A program made the position numbers and the translations under genes. From Thalassospira xianhensis MCCC 1A02616 (GTDB lineage Bacteria > Pseudomonadota > Alphaproteobacteria > Rhodospirillales > Thalassospiraceae): 64,000 nt of DNA. Where the stretch lies: assembly GCF_003326475.1 (NCBI RefSeq), contig NZ_JPWA01000004.1, positions 62,001-126,000 on the forward strand. Reading direction: 5' to 3'. The first letter of the stretch is position 1, and the number at the start of each line of letters is the position of its first letter. This document shows, piece by piece, positions 31,558 to 42,029 of this stretch. The notes beneath the pieces are model-generated. The model searched no databases, had not been told where the DNA came from, and saw only the letters and a program-made list of their open reading frames with translations.

Positions 31558-32121
31558 TCAGACTTGCATGATTTCCTGTTCTTTATGGGCGAGCGCTTCG
31601 TCGATCTCGCCAATGACCTTGTCGGTCAGCTTCTGGATCTCTTTTTCCTCGTTATGGAGGTCATCTTTCGAGATCACGCTGTCCTTTTCCCATTTCTTGA
31701 TCTGGTCGATGCCGTCGCGACGGACGTTACGGACAGAAATACGGGCCTGCTCGGCATATTTGCCGGCAACCTTGGACAGTTCCGCACGGCGTTCCTCGTT
31801 CAATGCCGGAATCGGCACGCGAACAAGCGTACCATCAGCCGCCGGGTTCAGGCCAAGACCTGAATCACGGATCGCTTTTTCGACCGATTTAACCATCGAT
31901 TTGTCCCAGACCTGAACCGAAAGCATACGCGATTCCGGAACACTGACGGACGCAACCTGGTTAAGCGGGGTCGGTACGCCGTAGGCTTCAACCATGACCG
32001 GTTCAAGAAGGTTTGCACTGGCCCGCCCGGTCCGGAGCCCGGTGAATTCCTTGTGCAAAACTTCGACAGCCCCTTCCATACGGCGGGCAAGGTCTTTTTT
32101 CAGGCCAGCAACGTCAGACAC
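31558..32121 (-). CDS. frr: Ribosome recycling factor
   Basis: Splits the post-termination ribosome together with EF-G. 187 residues from GTG 32121, preceded by GGAG at 7 nt and only 2 nt after the pyrH stop; an ATG-started frame reaching 32166 would run back into pyrH and is less likely. Sequence features: [49 protein letters not shown] and the long C-terminal helical bundle ([13 protein letters not shown]). Confidence 0.95.
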   Translation of the reverse strand: MSDVAGLKKDLARRMEGAVEVLHKEFTGLRTGRASANLLEPVMVEAYGVPTPLNQVASVSVPESRMLSVQVWDKSMVKSVEKAIRDSGLGLNPAADGTLVRVPIPALNEERRAELSKVAGKYAEQARISVRNVRRDGIDQIKKWEKDSVISKDDLHNEEKEIQKLTDKVIGEIDEALAHKEQEIMQV

Positions 32122-32123
32122 CT

Positions 32124-32855
32124 TCAGTCTCCATTCGAAATAATCGTAAACGTACCATTTGCACAAACCACGTCGGCAAATGCGCCCGGATTATGCAAAG
32201 AAAATACAATAACCGGAATATCATTTTCGCGTGCCAATGAAATAGCCGATGCATCCATAACACGCAAATCTTTGGCAAGAACTTCCATATAGGTCAGCGA
32301 ATCATAGCGTTCCGCCGTCGGGTCAACTTTCGGATCGGCGGTGTAAACCCCGTCAACCTGCGTCCCCTTAAGCAACGCGTCGCAGCCCATTTCAACCGCG
32401 CGAAGTGCCGCTGCCGTATCGGTTGTAAAGAACGGGTTGCCCGTACCGGCGGCAAAAATCACCACCCGGCCCTTTTCCATATGGCGTACCGCGCGACGGC
32501 GGATATAGGGCTCACAAACCGATGACATCGGAATGGCGGACTGCACGCGGGTCTGGACCCCGTGGCGCTCAAGCGCGTTCTGAACCGCAAGGGCATTCAT
32601 GATGGTGGCCAGCATGCCCATATAATCGGCCGTGGCACGTTCCATGCCCTGGGATGCCCCCTTGACCCCGCGGAAGATGTTCCCCCCGCCAATCACCATG
32701 CAAACCTCGGCACCCATGTCATGAACGGCTTTGATTTCGCTTGCGATCCGGTCAACCGTCTCGGGATCAATCCCGTATTGCTGTTTTCCCAGAAGCCCCT
32801 CGCCCGAAAGTTTCAGAAGGACGCGACGAAATTTCAGTTGGCCGTTTTCTGCCAT
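32124..32855 (-). CDS. pyrH: UMP kinase
   Basis: Phosphorylates UMP to UDP; hexameric amino-acid-kinase-fold enzyme. 243 residues: [14 protein letters not shown] at the N-terminus, [17 protein letters not shown] (about 55-71), [36 protein letters not shown]. First gene of the long minus-strand unit running through frr, uppS, cdsA, dxr, rseP, bamA, skp, the lpx genes and gloA, since a terminator separates it from tsf. No clear promoter pair was seen in the 70 nt between the tsf terminator and its start. Confidence 0.96.
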   Translation of the reverse strand: MAENGQLKFRRVLLKLSGEGLLGKQQYGIDPETVDRIASEIKAVHDMGAEVCMVIGGGNIFRGVKGASQGMERATADYMGMLATIMNALAVQNALERHGVQTRVQSAIPMSSVCEPYIRRRAVRHMEKGRVVIFAAGTGNPFFTTDTAAALRAVEMGCDALLKGTQVDGVYTADPKVDPTAERYDSLTYMEVLAKDLRVMDASAISLARENDIPVIVFSLHNPGAFADVVCANGTFTIISNGD

Positions 32856-32922
32856 GTTGGATTGCCTCTTACTGCCGATATTTCAAACTGTCCCGAAACC
32901 CGGTTCAGCAAAATTCAGATAT

Positions 32923-32974
32923 AAAAAGACCGGCGAGTAACAGGGCGATTATGCGCTGCCGACCTCGCCGGTCT
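32923..32974 (-). terminator. Terminator of tsf
   Basis: An 11-bp stem AGACCGGCGAG / CTCGCCGGTCT (32927-32937 with 32964-32974) with a 26-nt loop, followed on the minus strand by TTTTTAT. It separates tsf from pyrH. Confidence 0.8.
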
Positions 32975-33021
32975 GGGATCATACACGAAATGACACACGA
33001 CGCACCATTTCGATCAGATGT

Positions 33022-33945
33022 TTATTTCTTCAGCTGCTCAGCAACTTCTGCAGCAAAGTCTTTTTCTTCTTTCTCGATGCCTTCACCGAGTTCGAAGCGG
33101 ACAAAGCCCTTAAGGGTGATCGGTTTGCCAGCGTCTTTTGCGGCATTTGCGATCACGTCTTTGACTTTGCTTTCGCCGTCAATCACGAAGGTCTGCTCGA
33201 CCAGAACGACCTGCTCGTAATATTTGCGGATACGGCCATCAATCATCTTTTCGATGATTTCAGCCGGACGGCCCGATTCTTTGGCCTGTTCGGTCAGAAC
33301 GGCTTTCTCGCGCTCGACCAGTTCCGGATCCAGATCGTCAACCGTGGCCGAAGCCGGGTTGGTTGCTGCAATGTGCATTGCGATCTGTTTGCCAAGGCCT
33401 TCAAGAACGCTCGCATCAGCTTCGGATTCGAGTGCAACCAGAACGCCGATCTTGCCGAGGTTCGGCGCAATCGCGGAATGGATGTAGGACGCAACAGCAC
33501 CCTTCTCGACCGAGATACCAGCCGAACGACGCAGGTTCATGTTTTCGCCGATGGTGGCGATCATGTGGGTAACCTGTTCTTCGACGTTACGCGAAGTACC
33601 CGGGAACGGGGTTGCTTTCAGCGCATCGATATCGCCATTGGCCGAAACGGCCTGGTTTGCGATTTCTGCGACGAATTTCTGGAAGTCTTCGTTACGCGAA
33701 ACGAAGTCGGTTTCGGAGTTGAGTTCGACAACGGCACCGGAAGTACCGTTAACAGCAACACCCACCAGACCTTCGGCGGCAACACGACCGGCTTTCTTGG
33801 CAGCAGCAGCAAGACCTTTGGTACGAAGCCAGTCAACGGCAGCTTCAAGGTTACCTTCGGTTTCGGACAGCGCCTTTTTGCAATCCATCATGCCAGCGCC
33901 GGTGGTTTCGCGAAGCTCTTTAACCAGAGCAGCGGTAATAGCCAT
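33022..33945 (-). CDS. tsf: Translation elongation factor Ts
   Basis: Nucleotide exchange factor for EF-Tu. 307 residues from ATG 33945 ([28 protein letters not shown]), preceded by AGGGGC. The N-terminal UBA-like domain and [12 protein letters not shown] signature are clear; the core has [16 protein letters not shown] and [12 protein letters not shown] 33978 lies further upstream without family similarity. Strong codon bias fits high expression. Terminators lie on both sides, so it can be expressed separately from rpsB and pyrH. Confidence 0.97.
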   Translation of the reverse strand: MAITAALVKELRETTGAGMMDCKKALSETEGNLEAAVDWLRTKGLAAAAKKAGRVAAEGLVGVAVNGTSGAVVELNSETDFVSRNEDFQKFVAEIANQAVSANGDIDALKATPFPGTSRNVEEQVTHMIATIGENMNLRRSAGISVEKGAVASYIHSAIAPNLGKIGVLVALESEADASVLEGLGKQIAMHIAATNPASATVDDLDPELVEREKAVLTEQAKESGRPAEIIEKMIDGRIRKYYEQVVLVEQTFVIDGESKVKDVIANAAKDAGKPITLKGFVRFELGEGIEKEEKDFAAEVAEQLKK

Positions 33946-33984
33946 TTTTAAAGCCCCTATTACGCGATCAGTGAACACCTAAAG

Positions 33985-34010
33985 AAACGGCGGCATGCTA
34001 GCCGCCGTTT
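33985..34010 (-). terminator. Terminator/attenuator between rpsB and tsf
   Basis: Perfect 10-bp stem AAACGGCGGC / GCCGCCGTTT with loop ATGCTA, then TTTCTTTA on the minus strand, 20 nt after the rpsB stop. Partial read-through may set the rpsB:tsf ratio. Confidence 0.8.
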
Positions 34011-34030
34011 CATCAGGTACAAAATGAAAC

Positions 34031-34813
34031 TTATGCGGAAGCTGCTTCCTGAGCGGCTTCTTCAACAGCAGCGGCTTCAGCCGGAACTTCTTCGGATTCA
34101 CCGAGATCCGCGCCAGAAGCAGTCATTTCCTGCTGGATACCATCCAGAACCGCGCCAACGAACAGGTCGCAATAAAGCTGGATCGCACGGATCGCATCGT
34201 CGTTGCCCGGGATCGGGTAAGCAACGTTTGCCGGATCCGAGTTGGAGTCCAGAATTGCAACAACCGGAATGTTCAGGTTCTTGGCTTCGTGAACAGCAAG
34301 TGCTTCCTTGTTGGTGTCGACCACGACGATGATGTCGGGAAGACCACCCATGTCTTTGATACCGCCAAGCGCGCGCTCAAGCTTGTCGCGCGAACGGGTC
34401 AGGTTCAGGATTTCTTTTTTGGTCAGACCTTCTGCACCGGCAGACAGGATCTCGTCCTGTTCTTTCAGGCGTTTGATCGAGTTGGAAACGGTGTTCCAGT
34501 TGGTCAGCATGCCGCCGAGCCAGCGATGGTTCACATAGTACTGACCGCAACGCTTCGCAGCTTCCGCGATGACCGGGGATGCCTGACGCTTGGTACCGAC
34601 GAACAGAACGCGACCACCACCTGCGGTGACGTCACGAACGGCCTGCATCGCACGATGCAGCATCGGAACGGTTTCCTGAAGGTTCAGGATGTGAATGTCA
34701 TTGCGTGCACCAAAGATGAACTGCTTCATCTTCGGGTTCCAGCGGCGGGTGTGGTGACCAAAGTGGACGCCAGCTTCCATCAGCTGACGCATGGTAAAGG
34801 TTGGCAAAGCCAT
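34031..34813 (-). CDS. rpsB: 30S ribosomal protein S2
   Basis: Structural protein of the small ribosomal subunit. 260 residues starting [29 protein letters not shown], with [47 protein letters not shown] and [14 protein letters not shown]. The C-terminal 25 residues form an acidic, alanine-rich tail ([20 protein letters not shown]), as in other alphaproteobacteria. Preceded by AAGGTAGGA and a leader of about 128 nt. Confidence 0.97.
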   Translation of the reverse strand: MALPTFTMRQLMEAGVHFGHHTRRWNPKMKQFIFGARNDIHILNLQETVPMLHRAMQAVRDVTAGGGRVLFVGTKRQASPVIAEAAKRCGQYYVNHRWLGGMLTNWNTVSNSIKRLKEQDEILSAGAEGLTKKEILNLTRSRDKLERALGGIKDMGGLPDIIVVVDTNKEALAVHEAKNLNIPVVAILDSNSDPANVAYPIPGNDDAIRAIQLYCDLFVGAVLDGIQQEMTASGADLGESEEVPAEAAAVEEAAQEAASA

Positions 34814-34858
34814 GATAAATTCCTACCTTTTTCCGGTTAATACCTCCGCGGAAGGGAA

Positions 34859-34880
34859 TTTCACGCCAGCTTGCGTGAAA
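34859..34880 (-). promoter_or_regulatory. Hairpin in the rpsB mRNA leader
   Basis: Stem TTTCACGC / GCGTGAAA with a 6-nt loop lies about 46 nt before the rpsB start, inside the predicted 128-nt leader. It is a candidate for an S2 autoregulatory structure, which is inference from position only. Confidence 0.4.
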
Positions 34881-34947
34881 CACCGGATGGACGAATTTCT
34901 GCATAAAGCATTATTCGCCACGCTCCCGCGTGCGATGTTCGGGGCGG

Positions 34948-34976
34948 GTTTTAGCCCCCTCCTGCAAAGAATGCAA
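34948..34976 (-). promoter_or_regulatory. Predicted sigma-70 promoter of rpsB
   Basis: On the minus strand TTGCAT (34976-34971), 17-nt spacer, TAAAAC (34953-34948). Predicted start near 34941, giving a long leader to the ATG at 34813. Confidence 0.5.
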
Positions 34977-35048
34977 GCCTTAAAGTACGCTCAAACCGCC
35001 GGAAAGTGAACCCGAAGCCCGATCACAATTTCCGCCTGCCCGCGCCAA

Positions 35049-38000
35049 TCAGATTTCCTCGGCCAGTTCGACACCCGGAATGGCCCCGACAGCTCCGATA
35101 AGGGACGGCCCGACCTTATAGGTATCTTCAAGCTCGACCTCGGCAATACGGCCGTCGGCACACACCGTCGAAAGACTGACCAGACCACGCCCTTTCCCCG
35201 CTTTTTCAAGCAGTTCGCGGATTTCCGCCACCGGATCAGGCCGGTTCAGTCGAATGCGGATACCCTCGGCAGCCCCTGAAACCGCATGCTCAAGGTCTTC
35301 GACCTTCTGCCCCTGGATGCGAAGCTGCCCCTCGCGCATTTCGGCTGCCACCACCAGCAATACCGGTCGTCCGGCATTGATGATTTCCTTGTAGGCGGCC
35401 CATGCCTCGGCCCAGAACGCGACCTCGAAACTGCCGGTCGGATCGGAAAACATCACAAACGCGAATTTTGATCCGTTTTTCTTGGAAATCATTTCACGCG
35501 CATTGATCAGCGTCCCGGCAAGCTTGATTGATCCCTTGTTCTGGGCGCGCATGCGGGCCGGAAGTTCCTTGATCGGCGCAATGCCGATCCGCTGAAGACT
35601 TTTGCCAAAGGTATCCAGCGGATGGGCCGAAAGATAAAAACCGATGGCCGAAAATTCCTCGGTCAGTTTTTCCATCGGCACCCAGTCGCGTTCATCGGGC
35701 AACCGGATGGCATCCTTGCCAAAGCCGGTATCCTCGCCAAACATAGAAATCTGGTCATTGTTGCGCGCCTGCATTTCGCGCTGGGAAACCGCCATCACGC
35801 GGTCGACATGCTCAAACATCACCTTGCGGTTCGTCGTCAGGCAATCAAGTGCCCCTGCCCGCACAAGGTTTTCAAGCAACCGCTTGTTGACCGCCCGGCT
35901 ATCGATGCGCGATGCGAAATCGGTCAGGTCTTTGAACGGACCATTCGCCTCGCGCTCCGCAACAAGGCTTTCCATCGCGGCATCACCAACGTTACGCACC
36001 GCTGCCAGTGCATAACGGATTTTGCGAACCCCATCATAATTTTCGACCGAAAACGCCACTTGCGAATTATTGATGCAGGGCGGCAGGATTTCGATGCCAA
36101 GCCGTTCGACTTCCTGCTTGAAAATCGCCAGCTTTTCGGTGTTGTGCATATCAAGCGTCATCAGCGCGGCCATGAACTCGACCGGATAATTCGCCTTAAG
36201 ATACGCCGTCTGATACGCCACCAACGCATAGGCCGCCGCGTGCGATTTGTTAAAGCCATAGGATGCGAACTTGGCAACCTGATCAAAGATGTCGGATGCC
36301 TGCCCGCGCGGCACCCCGTTCTTTTCCGCCCCGTCAACAAACAGCGACCGCTGCTTTTCCATTTCCTCGGCGATCTTTTTACCCATCGCACGCCGCAACA
36401 GGTCCGCACCGCCAAGCGAATAGCCCGACATCGTCTGGGCAAGCTGCATGACCTGTTCCTGATAGATCATGATGCCATAGGTTTCTTCGAGGATCGGCTG
36501 CAACATCGGGTGCATGTAATCAGGTTCTTCCTGACCATGCTTACGCGCAATGTAATGCGGGATATTATCCATCGGGCCCGGACGATACAGCGCCACCACA
36601 GCGATAATATCTTCGATCGTATCGGGCTTCAGCCCACGCAGAACGTCCTGCATGCCCTGCGATTCAAGCTGGAACACACCGACCGTCTCGGCCGCCGAAA
36701 GCAGCTTGAACGCCACCCGATCATCAAGGGGAATGGCACTGATATCAAAGCCTTGTGGGACATCTTTGCGAAGCCGCATCAAATTGACGGCCTCGATAAT
36801 CACCGTCAGGGTTTTCAAACCGAGGAAGTCGAACTTCACCAGACCGGCATTTTCAACATATTTCATGTTGAACTGGGTCACCGGCATATCGGATCGCGGA
36901 TCACGATAAAGCGGCACAAGTTCATCAAGGTCACGGTCGCCGATCACCACCCCGGCGGCGTGGGTCGACGAGTTACGATAAAGTCCTTCGATCTGCATTG
37001 CGATGGACAGCAGCCGGTCAATATCCGGGTCTTCGCGCGCAATCCGACGCAGGTCCGGCTCCATGTCGATGGCTTCCTTAAGCGGGATCGGTTTGGCCGG
37101 GTCCCCCGGAATCATCTTGCAGATTTTGTCGACATAGCCATACGGGATGCTCAGAACACGGCCAACGTCACGTACAGCGGCCTTGGCCTGTAATTTACCG
37201 AATGTGATGATCTGCGCCACACGGTCATGGCCGTATTTCTGCTGCACATATTCAATCACCTCGCCGCGCCGGTCCTGACAGAAATCGACGTCGAAGTCAG
37301 GCATGGATACGCGTTCCGGGTTCAGGAAGCGTTCAAACAGCAACGAAAAATGCAGCGGATCAAGATCGGTAATCAGAAGCGCATAAGCAACAAGCGACCC
37401 CGCACCCGAACCACGGCCCGGTCCAACCGGGATTTCATGATCCTTGGCCCACTGGATAAAGTCCGCAACGATCAGGAAGTAACCCGGGAACCCCATCTGA
37501 TTGATGATGCCAAGCTCGTATTCAAGGCGTTCCCAATAGGGTTTGGCGATTTCTTCCTTCTGCGCATCCGTCATATCTTCGGTAAAGACATATTTCGCAA
37601 GGCGGCCTCTAAGACCCTCCTCGGACATATGGCGCAGCTCGTCGACCTCGGTGCGGCCTTCGCCGCAATCAAACGGCGGCAGGATCGGATCAATTTTCTC
37701 GACATGCCATGAACACCGCTTGGCAATCGTCAACGTGTTGTCACAGGCCTCGGGAATGTCGGCGAAAAGCTCGCGCATCTCGGCGGCAGTCTTGAACCGG
37801 TGCTCCGGTGTCAGGCGCCAACGGTCTTCCTGCCCAACAACCGCACCCTGCCCGATGCAGACAAACACATCGTGGGCTTCATACATTTCCGCCTTGGGGA
37901 AAAAGCAGTCATTGGTCGCGACCAGCGGGATATTGTGATCATAGGCCAGCTTGATCAGACCCGGCTCAACCTTTTCCTCGATCGGCTCGCCGTGGCGCTG

Positions 38001-38534
38001 CAATTCGATATAAAGCCGGTTGCCAAATATCCCCGAAAGCTTGTTCAGGCATTCGGTCGCCGCCTCAAGCTGCCCCTCGGCAATCAACCGTGCCAGCGGC
38101 CCGGTCGGCCCGCCAGTCAGGCAGATGATGTCGGAACTGTATTGTTCGATATGATCATAAAGCGCCTTGGGCTCGCTGCCTGCTTCGCTGGTCATGTGTG
38201 CCCGCGAAACGATCTTCAGAAGGTTGAAATACCCCCGCTCATTCTTTGCGATCAGAACCAGCTTGTCCGGGTTGGGTTCACGCGAAATCCTGCCAACAAC
38301 CGGCTGGTCGCCAAACCGTTCAACACCGATCTGCACGCCAAGGATCGGCTGCACGCCCGCCCCGCTCATCACACCGGAAAAATCAAGCGCGCCGAACATA
38401 TTATCGCTATCGGTCATCGCAACCGCGGGCTGGCCATCCGCCTCGCACATCTTTGCCAGTTCCTTCGTCGTGATGGCACCTTCGGCAAGCGAATAGTTGG
38501 TGTGAACACGAAGATGGACGAAACCGTTTTCCAT
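35049..38534 (-). CDS. dnaE: DNA polymerase III alpha subunit
   Basis: Replicative C-family DNA polymerase. 1161 residues from ATG 38534 (MENGFVHLRVHTNYSLAEGAI); an upstream in-frame ATG at 38591 adds 19 unrelated residues. The N-terminal PHP domain is first (FVHLRVHTNYSLAEGAITTKEL, ALTDSDNMFGALDF). The palm follows, with acidic catalytic motifs VGPGRGSGAGSLVAYAL and PDFDVDFCQDRRGEVIEYV (Asp-Asp) near 390-420. Then come fingers (YRPGPMDNIPHYIARK, YQEQVMQLAQTMSGYSLGGADLLRRAMGKK), tandem HhH, and an OB fold (SIKLAGTLINAREMISKKNGSKFAFVMFSDPTG). It is the DnaE1 type without a fused exonuclease. Confidence 0.96.
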   Translation of the reverse strand: MENGFVHLRVHTNYSLAEGAITTKELAKMCEADGQPAVAMTDSDNMFGALDFSGVMSGAGVQPILGVQIGVERFGDQPVVGRISREPNPDKLVLIAKNERGYFNLLKIVSRAHMTSEAGSEPKALYDHIEQYSSDIICLTGGPTGPLARLIAEGQLEAATECLNKLSGIFGNRLYIELQRHGEPIEEKVEPGLIKLAYDHNIPLVATNDCFFPKAEMYEAHDVFVCIGQGAVVGQEDRWRLTPEHRFKTAAEMRELFADIPEACDNTLTIAKRCSWHVEKIDPILPPFDCGEGRTEVDELRHMSEEGLRGRLAKYVFTEDMTDAQKEEIAKPYWERLEYELGIINQMGFPGYFLIVADFIQWAKDHEIPVGPGRGSGAGSLVAYALLITDLDPLHFSLLFERFLNPERVSMPDFDVDFCQDRRGEVIEYVQQKYGHDRVAQIITFGKLQAKAAVRDVGRVLSIPYGYVDKICKMIPGDPAKPIPLKEAIDMEPDLRRIAREDPDIDRLLSIAMQIEGLYRNSSTHAAGVVIGDRDLDELVPLYRDPRSDMPVTQFNMKYVENAGLVKFDFLGLKTLTVIIEAVNLMRLRKDVPQGFDISAIPLDDRVAFKLLSAAETVGVFQLESQGMQDVLRGLKPDTIEDIIAVVALYRPGPMDNIPHYIARKHGQEEPDYMHPMLQPILEETYGIMIYQEQVMQLAQTMSGYSLGGADLLRRAMGKKIAEEMEKQRSLFVDGAEKNGVPRGQASDIFDQVAKFASYGFNKSHAAAYALVAYQTAYLKANYPVEFMAALMTLDMHNTEKLAIFKQEVERLGIEILPPCINNSQVAFSVENYDGVRKIRYALAAVRNVGDAAMESLVAEREANGPFKDLTDFASRIDSRAVNKRLLENLVRAGALDCLTTNRKVMFEHVDRVMAVSQREMQARNNDQISMFGEDTGFGKDAIRLPDERDWVPMEKLTEEFSAIGFYLSAHPLDTFGKSLQRIGIAPIKELPARMRAQNKGSIKLAGTLINAREMISKKNGSKFAFVMFSDPTGSFEVAFWAEAWAAYKEIINAGRPVLLVVAAEMREGQLRIQGQKVEDLEHAVSGAAEGIRIRLNRPDPVAEIRELLEKAGKGRGLVSLSTVCADGRIAEVELEDTYKVGPSLIGAVGAIPGVELAEEI

Positions 38535-38570
38535 TTCAGAAAACCCCGGAAAAAGAATGGCAAAGGCAGG

Positions 38571-38603
38571 AAAACCGCCACCCCGGATCACTCCGGGGCG
38601 CGG
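38571..38603 (-). terminator. Terminator between lolD and dnaE
   Basis: Stem CCGC-CCCCGGA / TCCGGGG-GCGG with a 4-nt loop and small bulges, followed on the minus strand by TTTT. It lies 31 nt after the lolD stop and overlaps the region just upstream of dnaE. Confidence 0.6.
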
Positions 38604-38633
38604 TGCTCTGCTAACTTAAAGAATTTCGACGGA

Positions 38634-39368
38634 TTACGAAAGGGTATCGGGATCAAGTTCGACCAGATGCCCGTCACGCAGGGTCACAACCCGGTCCATC
38701 TGGCGCGCCAGTTCCGGGTTATGGGTCGCAATCAGCGACGCCAGACCGGTTTCACGCACCAGCGTCATCAACATCCCGAACACGGTTTCGGCGGTATGCG
38801 GGTCAAGGTTGCCGGTCGGCTCGTCGGCAAACAGCACATCGGGTACATTGGCAAGCGCACGCGCAATTGCCACCCGCTGCTGTTCCCCGCCCGAAAGCCG
38901 CGCCGGGCGATGTTCAGCCCGTTTTTCAAGACCAAGACAGCGCAGCAGTTCAAGCCCGCGTTCGGTCGCATCCGGCCGTTTCAGGCCATTGATCATCTGC
39001 GGGATCACGACGTTTTCAATCGCTGAAAATTCCGGCAGCAGATGATGATACTGATAAACGAAACCGATATGCTTGCGGCGCATCTCGGTGCGCGCCAGAT
39101 CGGAAAGGTCCGTGCTGCGTTTCCCGCCAATCGAAACCATGCCACGATCAGGCTTCTCAAGCAGGCCCGCAATCTGAAGCAGGGTCGATTTACCCGCCCC
39201 CGATGGCCCGACAAGGGCGACGATCTCGCCCTGATGGATTTCAAGATCAACGGATTTCAGGATTTCAAGCTGATCGGGGCCCTGATTGAAGACGCGATCA
39301 ATCTTTTCAAGCCGCAGGACGACTTTCTGTGCACGTTCCTGCGCGGTTTTCTTGACCATATCACTCAT
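38634..39368 (-). CDS. lolD: Lipoprotein-releasing ABC transporter ATPase LolD
   Basis: ATPase of the LolCDE-type extractor that releases lipoproteins from the inner membrane to LolA. 244 residues from ATG 39368 ([12 protein letters not shown]), overlapping the lolC stop by 8 nt with GGAGG upstream. Motifs: Walker [15 protein letters not shown]-loop [18 protein letters not shown], signature [16 protein letters not shown], Walker [13 protein letters not shown], and switch histidine in IATHNPEL. The sequence is typical of LolD among MacB-like ATPases. Confidence 0.94.
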   Translation of the reverse strand: MSDMVKKTAQERAQKVVLRLEKIDRVFNQGPDQLEILKSVDLEIHQGEIVALVGPSGAGKSTLLQIAGLLEKPDRGMVSIGGKRSTDLSDLARTEMRRKHIGFVYQYHHLLPEFSAIENVVIPQMINGLKRPDATERGLELLRCLGLEKRAEHRPARLSGGEQQRVAIARALANVPDVLFADEPTGNLDPHTAETVFGMLMTLVRETGLASLIATHNPELARQMDRVVTLRDGHLVELDPDTLS

Positions 39369-40611
39369 AACGCAGCGCCTCCACCGGATCGAGGCGCGAT
39401 GCACGCCATGCCGGATAAACCGTCGCCAGGAACGACAGGGTCAGGGACATCACACAGACCAGAACCACCTCGCTGACGTCCATGTCAGCCGGAAGCTGCG
39501 ACAGGAAATAGATTTCCGCATTAAACAGGTCCGCCCCGGTCAGGCTCTGGATGAACTGGCGGATATTTTCGATATTCAGGCAGAACAGAACGCCAAGGAT
39601 CAGCCCGCTTAACGTACCGACAACCCCGATGGATGCCCCGGCCAGGAAGAAGATGCGCATCACCGATGACCGTGTGGCCCCCATCGTGCGCAGGATCGCG
39701 ATATCGCGGCCCTTGTCCTTCACCAGCATCACCATGCCCGAAATGATATTGAATGCCGCCACCAGAATAATCAGCGTCAGGATCAGGAACATCACATTAC
39801 GTTCAACCTGTAACGCATTGAAAAAGCTTGAATTTGATTGCTGCCAATTCACCAGCCGCAGATGTTCCCCCGACAGGTTCGACAGCAGATCATTCATGCT
39901 CGACGACAGACGCGACGGGTCTTCAAGCATCACTTCAAAATGGCTGATCTTTTCCGGCAGGCGGAAATAAATCTGGGCGGCATCCAGCGGCATGAAGATA
40001 AAGCCGCTGTCATATTCATACATGCCGATATCAAACAGCCCGACAACCTTATAGGCCCGCACACGCGGCACGGAGCCGAACGCCGTCACATTGCCCTTGG
40101 GCGAGATCAGATTGACATTGTCACCTACCCCGACGCCAAGCTTCATGGCAAGGCGTGCACCCATGATCACGGTATCCTCGCCCTTGAAATCGTCCAGCGA
40201 TCCAAAAACAATATTGTCCGCAATCGTCGGACGTTTGGCGAGGTCAGCCGCCCGCACACCGCGCACGATGGCACCGGATGCGCGGCCATTGTTCGATGCC
40301 ATCACCTGCCCCTCGACCACCGGGGTCACAAGCGTGACATTGCCGGTTTCCGCGATCTTCTTTTCAATCGCATCATAATTGGGCAGACCATCCGGACTTT
40401 GCGCATAAACCGATATATGCCCGTTCAGTCCCAGAATACGTCCAAGCAATTCGGCCCGGAACCCGTTCATGACCGACATGACGATAATCAGGGTCGCAAC
40501 GCCCAGCATGATGCCAAGCAGCGAAAAGATGGCGATGACGGAAACAAAGCCTTCTTGCCGACGGGGACGCAGGTAGCGGAAAGCCACCAGACGTTCGAAC
40601 GGACTGAACAT
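39361..40611 (-). CDS. lolC: Lipoprotein-releasing ABC transporter permease (LolC/LolE family)
   Basis: Inner-membrane permease of the Lol system. 416 residues from ATG 40611 ([30 protein letters not shown]), preceded by GAGG; a frame upstream to 40701 lacks similarity. Four membrane helices: one near 25-48 and three at about 270-295, 320-345 and 375-400, flanking a large periplasmic domain (about 50-260). The motif [20 protein letters not shown] is characteristic. Alphaproteobacteria commonly have a single LolC/E-type permease that probably acts as a homodimer; no lolE lies alongside here. Confidence 0.92.
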   Translation of the reverse strand: MFSPFERLVAFRYLRPRRQEGFVSVIAIFSLLGIMLGVATLIIVMSVMNGFRAELLGRILGLNGHISVYAQSPDGLPNYDAIEKKIAETGNVTLVTPVVEGQVMASNNGRASGAIVRGVRAADLAKRPTIADNIVFGSLDDFKGEDTVIMGARLAMKLGVGVGDNVNLISPKGNVTAFGSVPRVRAYKVVGLFDIGMYEYDSGFIFMPLDAAQIYFRLPEKISHFEVMLEDPSRLSSSMNDLLSNLSGEHLRLVNWQQSNSSFFNALQVERNVMFLILTLIILVAAFNIISGMVMLVKDKGRDIAILRTMGATRSSVMRIFFLAGASIGVVGTLSGLILGVLFCLNIENIRQFIQSLTGADLFNAEIYFLSQLPADMDVSEVVLVCVMSLTLSFLATVYPAWRASRLDPVEALRYE

Positions 40612-40671
40612 GCGCAAATGATCCTCGTGGAAGCGTATGGAAGCGTATCGGAAAGAATTCCGGAAATCAGG

Positions 40672-40695
40672 ACGGGGCAGCCAAGGCTGCCCCGT
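40672..40695 (-). terminator. Strong hairpin downstream of proS, weak as terminator
   Basis: A 10-bp GC-rich stem ACGGGGCAGC / GCTGCCCCGT with a 4-nt loop lies 14 nt after the proS stop. The minus-strand flank (CCTGATTTCC) lacks a proper U run, so it may be an attenuator or mRNA-stabilising hairpin between proS and lolC rather than a full terminator. Confidence 0.45.
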
Positions 40696-40709
40696 TTGCA
40701 AAATCGTTA

Positions 40710-42029
40710 TCAGGCGCCGATCTGGTTAAGTGCGGCTTCAAGCGTGACTTCTATCCGCTCGCCGGATTTGCGGTTTTTAAGCTCGACCACACCGGCTTTA
40801 AGGCCTTTCGGGCCAATCACGATCTGCCAAGGCAGACCGATCAGGTCCATATCGGCAAATTTGCCGCCCGCACGGATGTCGCGGTCATCATAAAGCACTT
40901 CGATCCCGGCGTTATGCAGCTTGGCATAAACGTCTTCGCAGGCCGCGTCACATTCATCATCACCCGTGCGCAGGTTGATCAGGCCAACCTTGTAGGGCGC
41001 AACCGATTCCGGCCAGATGATGCCGTTCTCGTCGTGCGATGCCTCGATCAATGCGCCGACAAGGCGCGAAACGCCAATGCCGTATGATCCCATCTGGACC
41101 GGCACTTCCTTGCCGTCCGGGCCAAGGATGGTGGCCCCCATCGGCTCGGAATATTTCGCACCGAAATGGAAGATATGGCCGACTTCGATCCCGCGCGTCG
41201 CGATCATGTCGTCACCGGAAATCGGGCTATTGGCCGGATCATGCTTGTCTTCGGTCGCCGCGTAATCTTCAAGCGTCGTCTGGACCCAGTTTTCAAGCCC
41301 GGTACGATCGTTCAGATCAACACCCCTGCCCGTCAGGTCCTTGTCCAGCCACTTCTTGTCGCAGAACACTTCGCTTTCGCCGGTTTCCGCCAGAATGATG
41401 AATTCATGGCTAAGATCGCCGCCAATCGGGCCGGTATCGGCCACCATCGGGATCGCCTTCACGCCAAGTCGGGTAAAGGTCCGGCAATAGGCCAGAAACA
41501 TCTTGTTATAGGCGTGCCGCGAACTTTCGTAATCGACATCGAACGAATACGCATCCTTCATCAGGAATTCGCGGCCGCGCATCACGCCAAAGCGCGGGCG
41601 GATCTCGTCGCGGAATTTCCACTGAATATGATACAGCATCTGCGGAAGCTGCTTATAGGACCGGACATCCTTGCGGAAGATATCGGTGATCACTTCCTCG
41701 TTGGTCGGACCAAACAGCATTTTGCGGTCATGACGGTCGGTGATGCGCAGCATTTCAAGGCCGTAATCCTCGTACCGTCCGCTTTCCTGCCAAAGTTCGG
41801 CTGGCTGAATGGTCGGCATCAGCACTTCGTTGCAGCCAATCGCGTCCTGCTCTTCGCGCACGATCTGTTCGATCTTTTTAAGCACGCGATAGCCAAGCGG
41901 CAGCCAGGAATAAATCCCCGCCGAAAGCTGGCGCACCATACCGGCACGCAGCATCAGTCGATGGGAAGCGATCTGTGCTTCTGCCGGTGTTTCCTTGAGG
42001 GTCGGCAGAAAGAACTGGGAAAGACGCAT
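40710..42029 (-). CDS. proS: Prolyl-tRNA synthetase, short bacterial type without editing insert
   Basis: Charges tRNA-Pro. 439 residues from ATG 42029 ([35 protein letters not shown]), with CGAGG upstream. Class II core motifs: motif 2 [42 protein letters not shown] (motif 3), and the anticodon-binding domain from about 335. E. coli ProS has about 570 residues with an INS editing domain between motifs 2 and 3. Here motif 2 and motif 3 are separated by only about 150 residues, so the editing insert is absent, the usual alphaproteobacterial form. Ala-tRNA-Pro correction would need a stand-alone enzyme elsewhere. Confidence 0.95.
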   Translation of the reverse strand: MRLSQFFLPTLKETPAEAQIASHRLMLRAGMVRQLSAGIYSWLPLGYRVLKKIEQIVREEQDAIGCNEVLMPTIQPAELWQESGRYEDYGLEMLRITDRHDRKMLFGPTNEEVITDIFRKDVRSYKQLPQMLYHIQWKFRDEIRPRFGVMRGREFLMKDAYSFDVDYESSRHAYNKMFLAYCRTFTRLGVKAIPMVADTGPIGGDLSHEFIILAETGESEVFCDKKWLDKDLTGRGVDLNDRTGLENWVQTTLEDYAATEDKHDPANSPISGDDMIATRGIEVGHIFHFGAKYSEPMGATILGPDGKEVPVQMGSYGIGVSRLVGALIEASHDENGIIWPESVAPYKVGLINLRTGDDECDAACEDVYAKLHNAGIEVLYDDRDIRAGGKFADMDLIGLPWQIVIGPKGLKAGVVELKNRKSGERIEVTLEAALNQIGA

